A program made the translations under genes and the position numbers. The notes below the pieces were generated by a model that made no database searches, was not told where the DNA came from, and saw only the letters and a list, made by a program, of their open reading frames with translations. From Chloroflexota bacterium (GTDB lineage: Bacteria > Chloroflexota > Dehalococcoidia > GIF9 > UBA5620), in assembly GCA_026389735.1 (NCBI GenBank), contig JAPLHH010000114.1, forward strand, positions 1 through 19,577: 19,577 nucleotides of DNA, given 5' to 3'. Below, one piece after another: positions 15,606 through 19,577 of the stretch; positions within the stretch are counted from its first letter, which is position 1, and each line of letters opens with the position of its first letter.

Positions 15606-18498
15606 GGACGTTTCCTTCGCTTACTATTCTTCTGTCCTCTTCGCTCAGCCCATAAAGGTCATAGACCAGATTATCTATTTCCTTATCTGTTCGCTCTATT
15701 TCACGCAGGAGTTCGTCATGCTCATTGCAGGGGGTGTTGCGGATTGGCGCCAACCGTTTATTTAGCTCCAGCATCTTGTTTGCCAAGGACACCAGATCGT
15801 CATGCATTTTCTTCTCAGCGGGATTGCTGAAATCGATTCGGCGTATGGGGATCTTTTTTAGGAACATAGTTTTATAAATAAAGAAGCCCCCTGCCTTGGG
15901 CACAGTGGTTTGTTTGTAATAGAATTCTAGAAGCGATGAATTTAATAGTCCAAGTAAGTATAAGTAAGTTTTAGAGTCTTTCTTTTTGGGGATGATCCCA
16001 CATGCCGTATCTAAATAGAATATGGACTTATCGCAGTAGGCAAACCTGTTACAAGAAGCAAGCTCGGGCACAATTATCTTATTGGATGCTTGTTGGAAGA
16101 ACGAACGTTCGCACCATAACTCATACCAGGCTTTTGGTGATTCGTCAAAGTATTGTCTCCCTACTAGGTTTTTCTTATTGGAAGATAGATATTTCCAAGT
16201 TATCGGGAAAAGAGTGACCATGTCTTGTTCTGAGATAGGAACGGTGCGATTTTCCTTAGTCTGATAAGGATATATGACTACGAATTCTGTTTGTTCATTA
16301 AAATATCGCTGGATTTGCTTCCCCTGAATAGCTGCCTTTAGGAGTTCCTTCTCGAGCCCAAGTTTGCTGGCTATATTTATAGGCAGAAGGAACACGTCAT
16401 TTTTCCCTGTCACTATGCCTTCTGAGATGCTTTCTGTTAAATCTCCTATAGATATGTTTGGTTGTGCTGCAATTTTAGCTACGATGCGTTCATGAATTTT
16501 GTCTCTGAATACCCATCCATCGTCTTGTAAAGCATATTGTTTTACCGAAAACCCCTCCCCATCTATTCTTTCGGGGATGTAAGTTATAAAATGCTTAGTA
16601 GAAGGTTTGGATTTTTCGACAATGATAATACACGTGTAGTTCAGTGCTTGCTCGAAAATCTGCTCGTGTTGGAAGTCTATGATTTGCAGAATCTTATAAT
16701 TATTCTTCAATAATTTTCTTAAGGCTTGGCCATGTTGTCTCTTCATGAAGTTGGTTGGGCATATGAATCCCAGTAGGCCACCTTCTTTTAAGAGAAGGGT
16801 TCCTCTTTCGATAAACGGTAGATATACATCGAAACGACCTTGCGCTGACTGATACTTATCTCTCAGATAATCTTTTTCATCGGTAAAGCCATGGAAACCA
16901 ACATACGGCGGGTTGCCTATCACTATATCAAAGCCACCTTTAGCCATAATATCGGCGAATTCTTTATCCCAGTCGAAAGGTTTCTTCTCTCGCCAATCTT
17001 TGCCGAAGTATGCCTTTAGTTCATCTTCACTACCTGAGATAAGCGAGTTACCGCAGCGGATATTACCGGCAAGGGGAGGCAAGGTATCTCGTCTCGCCAG
17101 GCTACGCAACAGTAAGTTCAGGCAGGCTATTTCGACTGCCTGCATGTCTAAGTCGACACCGAATACATTGCCGGTGAGGATAGGCAAACGCTCCCACTGG
17201 TCAAGCCCAGAAACAGGCTTCCCCCGCTTATCGGCGTGATAGTTCAATAGCTCATCGTAGGCGCGGATTAAGAATGAGCCTGAGCCGCAGGCGGGGTCCA
17301 GAATTTTGAGGTTGAGTACTTCATTATGGCTATGCTCTTTGAGAAAACGTCCTACTGTCTGTTCAACTATATAATCCGTTACGAATCTAGGAGTATAGTA
17401 GATGCCTTGCTCTTTCCGGTGTTGTTTTTTGGCAGTGAGTTCAAAGGTTACATCAGCAGGAAAGCCGAGGTCCATACGGGCTTGGGCTTCTTTGGCTCGC
17501 TGCTTGACCACAGTGGCTACATGCCCCAGGTATTGCTCATATACGGTGCCCAGCACATCAGCATCGATAAGTGAAAAGTCGTAGCTTGCCATACCGCCAG
17601 GGATTTCATACAAGCCGACGATGATTTTTTCAATGGTTACACTCTCGATGAAAACCTGATCAGTAAGATGCGGAGCAAAAAGGTCACTATCATAGTAGCC
17701 GTCAAATTCTCTGAAAATATGTTTCAGTCTCTCAATAAGTTGTTCCTTGTGGCCGCCGCTCTGCCATTCACGGACAGATGCAAGTAAGATGCTGTCTTCT
17801 ATTCGCCTGTCTTCGCAGGTGCGGATGAATATGAGTCGGTTAAACAGGCGCTCGATAACTTCGTCTATCTGGTTGTAATCGAGAGACGAGTTATAATGAT
17901 GGAGTTGGGTAAAGAGTTCTTCTCGCCATTGACGGAGTTGGGTGTAAAGTCGTTGTTCTATTCCTAGCCTTGGCGGCAGTGCACCATATTTCTCCGCCCG
18001 CTCATTCAGGGCGTTCTTTCCCAGCGATTCTTTGGATAGTAACCATAGGTCATCAAAATCTGTGAGATATTTGCTATGGGTGAGGCTGATAAACTGGCGA
18101 CCTGTTTGAGCATTGTAAACTTGAAGCCCATCGAAGTTGCTGAGGACTGCCCAGGTTATTCCCTTATTATAGGCGTAGGTAATGGCCTGCTTTATGTGTT
18201 CGGGCCTGGTCAGCTCAGTTCGCAAGGACTTGGCTTCTAAATAAAACTGGGAGACCCCATGCAGTTTGAAAACGTAGTCAACCCGCCCGCTAGCTGTCTT
18301 AACTTCTTCCGCCACCTCATCACGGCTATACACGTCCCAGCCTAAAGCCTGGAATAGTGGCAGGAGGAAGACCCTTCTGGTGTCGGCCTCAGTGTGTTTT
18401 TTGATGTTTGAAGGAGGGAGATTCTGGTATTTAGTAACCAGATTGGCTATGTCTTGCTGAGCCTTCTGTTTTGCAGTCTCAGTCACGGCATTGCTCAT
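15598..18498 (-). CDS. Single-chain restriction-modification enzyme (type IIG/Eco57I-like)
   Basis: A 966-residue protein combining three parts. (1) An N-terminal PD-(D/E)xK nuclease-like region: GRVDYVF with Asp74 and YLEAKS with Glu88-x-Lys90, of the HsdR-N kind. (2) A gamma-class N6-adenine methyltransferase: [14 protein letters not shown] (365-378, motif X region), SAM motif [11 protein letters not shown] (401-410) and catalytic NPPY (529-532). (3) A C-terminal target-recognition region (about 680-900) of TaqI-like type with [15 protein letters not shown] (848-862), then a coiled tail. Length and order fit type IIG enzymes that cut and methylate in one chain. Its ATG overlaps the mtnA stop (ATGA), and it overlaps the HEPN gene downstream. 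Base composition is A+T-richer than neighbours (32% G+C at 15901-15960, hand count), suggesting acquisition. Confidence 0.88.
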   Translation of the reverse strand: MSNAVTETAKQKAQQDIANLVTKYQNLPPSNIKKHTEADTRRVFLLPLFQALGWDVYSRDEVAEEVKTASGRVDYVFKLHGVSQFYLEAKSLRTELTRPEHIKQAITYAYNKGITWAVLSNFDGLQVYNAQTGRQFISLTHSKYLTDFDDLWLLSKESLGKNALNERAEKYGALPPRLGIEQRLYTQLRQWREELFTQLHHYNSSLDYNQIDEVIERLFNRLIFIRTCEDRRIEDSILLASVREWQSGGHKEQLIERLKHIFREFDGYYDSDLFAPHLTDQVFIESVTIEKIIVGLYEIPGGMASYDFSLIDADVLGTVYEQYLGHVATVVKQRAKEAQARMDLGFPADVTFELTAKKQHRKEQGIYYTPRFVTDYIVEQTVGRFLKEHSHNEVLNLKILDPACGSGSFLIRAYDELLNYHADKRGKPVSGLDQWERLPILTGNVFGVDLDMQAVEIACLNLLLRSLARRDTLPPLAGNIRCGNSLISGSEDELKAYFGKDWREKKPFDWDKEFADIMAKGGFDIVIGNPPYVGFHGFTDEKDYLRDKYQSAQGRFDVYLPFIERGTLLLKEGGLLGFICPTNFMKRQHGQALRKLLKNNYKILQIIDFQHEQIFEQALNYTCIIIVEKSKPSTKHFITYIPERIDGEGFSVKQYALQDDGWVFRDKIHERIVAKIAAQPNISIGDLTESISEGIVTGKNDVFLLPINIASKLGLEKELLKAAIQGKQIQRYFNEQTEFVVIYPYQTKENRTVPISEQDMVTLFPITWKYLSSNKKNLVGRQYFDESPKAWYELWCERSFFQQASNKIIVPELASCNRFAYCDKSIFYLDTACGIIPKKKDSKTYLYLLGLLNSSLLEFYYKQTTVPKAGGFFIYKTMFLKKIPIRRIDFSNPAEKKMHDDLVSLANKMLELNKRLAPIRNTPCNEHDELLREIERTDKEIDNLVYDLYGLSEEDRRIVSEGNVLE

Positions 18499-19526
18499 TT
18501 CTCAATTATAACTCTTTTCAGACTATTCGCATACGGTTCTCTGGCGATGCCTTTTTCGGTGATGATGGCGGTTATGTATTTGTGGGGCGTGATGTCGAAG
18601 GCGGGGTTGGCGGCGGTGACACCTTTTGGTGCCAGGCGTAGTCCTCCGATGTGAGTTACCTCTTCGGGATTGCGTTCCTCGATGGGGATTTCGTCACCGG
18701 AGCTCAGGGAGAGGTCGATGGTGCTGGTCGGCGCTGCCACATAAAATGGAATGCCGTTTTCTTTAGCCAGCACGGCTAAGGTGTAGGTGCCGATCTTGTT
18801 GGCGGTGTCGCCGTTGGCAGCAATACGGTCAGCACCGACAATGACGCAGTTTACCTTGCCACGGCTTATAAAATAGCCGGCCATGGAATCGGTAATTAAG
18901 GTTACCGGTATGTTCTCCTGCATCAGCTCCCAGGCGGTGAGGCGGGCTCCCTGAAGCAGAGGGCGGGTCTCGGTGGCGATAACCTCGATTTTCTTGCCCT
19001 GCTCTTTGGCAGCTTTGATGACGCCTAGAGCCGTGCCGTAGCCGGCAGTGGCCAGCGGGCCGGTGTTGCAGTGAGTCAGGACGGTGAAGCCGTCTTTAAT
19101 AAGCTCGGCGCCGAGCCGGCTGAGACGCTCCTGCGCAACTTCTTCATCAGTGTGGATTTTCTTAGCTTCATTGATGAGCGCCTGCTTTATCTTCGGTACA
19201 TCGTCAGTTGTTTCTACCACCTTCTTCATTCGGTCGATGGCTCGAAACAGATTAACCGCCGTAGGTCGGGCAGCGGCGAAGGTCTGCATTATTTGGTCGA
19301 ACTGGCTGAGAAACTTCGCCTTATTCTCAGCCTTTATATTCCGGGCGCCGAGGGCGATGCCGTAGGCGGCAGCTACTCCGATGGCTGGCGCACCACGAAC
19401 CTTCATGTCTTTGATGGCGGCGGCTACCTCGGCATAGTCGCGAAGTTCAACGAAGGCTACCTTCCCAGGCAGTCGTGTCTGGTCGATGATTTTAAGCTTG
19501 TTGCCCAGCCATTCAATCGGTTTCAT
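18495..19526 (-). CDS. mtnA: S-methyl-5-thioribose-1-phosphate isomerase
   Basis: Converts methylthioribose-1-phosphate to methylthioribulose-1-phosphate, the step after MtnP. The 343-residue form starting at 19526 matches the usual family start ([20 protein letters not shown]); a longer start at 19571 would add 15 unlikely residues. Seen: [16 protein letters not shown] (41-56), THCNTG with catalytic Cys153 (151-156), [14 protein letters not shown] (184-197), and GADRI with catalytic Asp233 (231-235). No ribosome binding site is visible upstream of the ATG; the leader is A+T-rich with a TTTTGACTT string twice. The stop overlaps the next gene's start as ATGA. No mtnK, mtnB, mtnC or mtnD lies in the window, so the fate of the product is open. 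Confidence 0.95.
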   Translation of the reverse strand: MKPIEWLGNKLKIIDQTRLPGKVAFVELRDYAEVAAAIKDMKVRGAPAIGVAAAYGIALGARNIKAENKAKFLSQFDQIMQTFAAARPTAVNLFRAIDRMKKVVETTDDVPKIKQALINEAKKIHTDEEVAQERLSRLGAELIKDGFTVLTHCNTGPLATAGYGTALGVIKAAKEQGKKIEVIATETRPLLQGARLTAWELMQENIPVTLITDSMAGYFISRGKVNCVIVGADRIAANGDTANKIGTYTLAVLAKENGIPFYVAAPTSTIDLSLSSGDEIPIEERNPEEVTHIGGLRLAPKGVTAANPAFDITPHKYITAIITEKGIAREPYANSLKRVIIEK

Positions 19527-19577
19527 TCTAAATGCAAAATTCAAACACCAAAAGTCAAAATGACAAGTCAAAAGTTA

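Noticed and set aside
19527..19571. Upstream start for mtnA at 19571
   Set aside because: The added residues are unlike MtnA, and family members start at the MKPIEWL position.

Overview
The window is a tightly packed bacterial segment in which every convincing complete gene lies on the minus strand, so transcription runs from high to low coordinates. The mix points to an anaerobic Chloroflexota lineage of the Dehalococcoidia type: a short, core-type MetE-like methionine synthase, a bifunctional phosphoglucose/phosphomannose isomerase, an archaeal-type THEP1 NTPase, an archaemetzincin and an unfused thiolase/DUF35 pair. This placement is inferred from gene content only; no rRNA or other marker is present.

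Layout in transcription order. (1) 19526-18495 mtnA, joined by an ATGA overlap to a 966-residue single-chain restriction-modification protein (18498-15598), which itself overlaps an Apea-like HEPN protein (15605-14328). Then come mtnP (14267-13404) and, 8 nt on, a core MetE-like methyltransferase (13395-12364). (2) A 316-nt gap full of palindromic repeats. (3) A Lys/Ala-rich repetitive basic protein, a THEP1-like NTPase and an archaemetzincin, followed by a thiolase with its Zn-ribbon/OB partner. (4) An aminoglycoside-phosphotransferase-like kinase, a P-loop kinase with an altered Walker A motif, and a PHP phosphoesterase. (5) ahcY and metK. (6) A phosphohexomutase, the sugar isomerase and a DsrE/YedF-like protein. 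(7) At the left edge, the end of an IS3-family element (outer end at about 141), immediately followed by a short open frame that may be the tail of a disrupted gene.

The metabolic theme is the S-adenosylmethionine cycle: MetK makes SAM, AhcY clears S-adenosylhomocysteine, the core MetE-like enzyme would remethylate homocysteine, and MtnP and MtnA recycle methylthioadenosine. A DNA-methylating defence gene is inserted into this locus and translationally coupled to mtnA. With its HEPN partner (R-x4-H motif) it is the best candidate for an undescribed system: a type IIG-like enzyme paired with a putative RNase effector, similar in logic to PrrC guarding a type I system.

Every intergenic gap longer than about 100 nt between genes holds palindromic repeats. 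Within one family, three sequence variants (ATTGC/GCAAT, ATTCT/AGAAT, ATCCT/AGGAT) change together on both sides of a stem, which is direct evidence for a maintained hairpin. I saw no tRNA, rRNA, CRISPR array or recognisable SAM/SAH riboswitch.
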